Shown here piece after piece: positions 63,013-64,000 of a DNA stretch of 64,000 nt. Origin of the DNA: Aureibaculum algae (GTDB lineage: Bacteria; Bacteroidota; Bacteroidia; Flavobacteriales; Flavobacteriaceae); NCBI RefSeq assembly GCF_006065315.1, contig NZ_CP040749.1, positions 1,564,501-1,628,500 of the forward strand, given 5' to 3'. A model generated the notes under the pieces. That model was not told the DNA's origin, did not search any database, and saw only the letters and a program-made list of their open reading frames with translations. Positions within the stretch are counted from its first letter, which is position 1, and the number at the start of each line of letters is the position of its first letter. A program made the translations under genes and the position numbers.

Positions 63013-64000
63013 ATGTCTAGAGAGCGTACCATTTCGGATAGGTTTTTCCTTTTTTTGAAAGGGTTGGCAATGGGTGCGGCAAATAAAGTACCAGGTGTTT
63101 CTGGGGGTATAGTAGCTTTTGTCGGTGGTTTTTATGAAGAGTTAATTTACTCATTACAAAAGGTTAATGGAAAAGCGTTTAAATTATTGTTAAACGGACG
63201 TTTTAAAAGTTTTTATAAATATACCAATGCACAATTCTTAATCTTAATTTTTTCGGGTAGTATTTTTAGTTATTTTACGGTTTCTCAAGTACTTGATTAT
63301 TTTATAAAAAATTACGAGTTGTTCGTATGGAGTTCTTTTTTTGGAATGATAATAGGCTCTATATATTATATCAGTAAGCAATTCAAAGACTGGTCAACAA
63401 AAAATATTATAGGAATATTTTTCGGAATTTCAGTGGGAATCGCCATTAGCTTTATGAGCCCAGCAAAGGAAAACGACAATTTGTTTTTTGTGTTTTTTTG
63501 TGGGATAATTGGTGTGACAGGAATGACTTTACCAGGATTGTCAGGCTCATTTATTTTGATATTGTTAGGGAACTATGTACTGCTGTTGGTGGATTCCGTT
63601 AATATGTTATACAAAACCATTATTGATCTTTTTCAAGGTGATTTTCAATTTTTAAAAGATGTAGTTAGAATACGCTATTTAAAAATTGTAGGCGTTTTTG
63701 GAGCTGGTTCTGTCTTTGGCTTAGTGTTTACCTCTCAAATTTTGGCTTACGTATTAAAACGATGGCATCAATTGGTAACTGCTGTAATTATTGGGTTTAT
63801 CAGTGGTTCTTTGGGCATAGTTTGGCCATGGAAACGTGCAGTGTATAAGTTAGATAATGGTAATTTTTTACTTGATTCTAAAGGACATAAAGTAATAGAA
63901 AACTACAAACGATTTATTCCAGATTTTACAGAAACAGAAACATGGTTGGCCATTACTTTTATGTTATTGGGAATCGGAATTGTTTTAATAATTGATTTTT
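63013..64000 (+). CDS. Second DUF368 membrane protein, truncated by window edge
   Basis: Starting at ATG 63013, one base after the previous stop, the frame stays open for 329 codons to the window end, so the 3' end is missing. It carries the same two motifs in diverged form: GAANKVPGVSGGIVAFVGGF and GMTLPGLSGSFILILLGNY. It is a paralogue of the preceding gene with low identity, so the duplication is old. Presumably another undecaprenyl-phosphate translocase; whether the pair works together is unknown. Confidence 0.88.
   Translation, partial: MSRERTISDRFFLFLKGLAMGAANKVPGVSGGIVAFVGGFYEELIYSLQKVNGKAFKLLLNGRFKSFYKYTNAQFLILIFSGSIFSYFTVSQVLDYFIKNYELFVWSSFFGMIIGSIYYISKQFKDWSTKNIIGIFFGISVGIAISFMSPAKENDNLFFVFFCGIIGVTGMTLPGLSGSFILILLGNYVLLLVDSVNMLYKTIIDLFQGDFQFLKDVVRIRYLKIVGVFGAGSVFGLVFTSQILAYVLKRWHQLVTAVIIGFISGSLGIVWPWKRAVYKLDNGNFLLDSKGHKVIENYKRFIPDFTETETWLAITFMLLGIGIVLIIDF

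Noticed and set aside
1..64000. CRISPR arrays, tRNA and rRNA genes, prophage structural genes
   Set aside because: I looked for spaced direct repeats, tRNA T-arm motifs in the spacers and phage proteins and found none.

Overview
The window looks like a chromosomal piece of a marine member of the Flavobacteriaceae (Bacteroidetes). The base composition is AT-rich. Several start sites have a Bacteroidetes-type -7 box (TAnnTTTG) and there are no clear Shine-Dalgarno sequences. Typical genes of the group are present: a type IX secretion sorting domain, DUF1573 and DUF5606 proteins, a Tricorn-like protease, paired M16 peptidases, and a pyrR-pyrB operon. No rRNA, tRNA or CRISPR array was seen. Layout: positions 1-7800 are an accessory island whose resident genes nearly all read on the minus strand. 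It holds small unknown genes, a two-gene abortive-infection-like operon (AbiGi-like plus AbiTii-like), a secreted YD-repeat-like protein and a GNAT acetyltransferase, and it is interrupted by an IS3 element (2828-4128) and a decayed IS1182-type element (4265-5976). The resident units are bounded by short inverted GTTR.../...YAAC pairs and separated by long imperfect palindromes and a 171-bp repeat. This is the layout expected of an integron-like gene-cassette array without a visible integrase, and is the most interesting part of the window. From 7987 to 28226 are mostly housekeeping genes: murB with an aminotransferase, an aspartyl protease, a DUF1573 protein, valS, two pseudouridine synthases, a coiled-coil protein whose zinc ribbon has lost its cysteines, a NIF3-like protein, a Tricorn-like protease, a sialidase gene broken by one in-frame TGA, mazG, a DUF5606 protein, def, ruvX and dapD. 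From 27450 to 31014 is a surface-glycan cluster (Kdo-kinase-like protein, glycosyltransferase, CDP-glycerol-type transferase, TupA-like ATP-grasp). It runs on into tRNA genes (threonylcarbamoyl-AMP synthase, CCA-adding enzyme), an APC permease and an ArnT-like transferase. From 36867 to 47403 come paired M16 peptidases, a pentapeptide-repeat protein, a GNAT/nitrilase fusion, an acyl-CoA dehydrogenase, an unknown protein, a helix-hairpin-helix protein with a 51-bp copy of its 3' end nearby, a sodium:alanine-type symporter and a CoA-binding protein. From 47699 to 54229 are envelope and secreted proteins (two beta-barrels, one with a damaged N-terminus, a lipoprotein and a large secreted lipase-like protein) and a membrane AraC regulator. 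The right end carries pyrR-pyrB-STAS-like and rnz, a TPR protein, then a minus-strand operon of polyprenyl-phosphate-sugar synthase, LAB_N membrane protein and ArnT-like transferase. Divergent from it are two tandem DUF368 genes (undecaprenyl-phosphate translocase family), the second cut by the window edge. Together the right-end genes look like a lipid-linked-sugar supply, transfer and carrier-recycling module.
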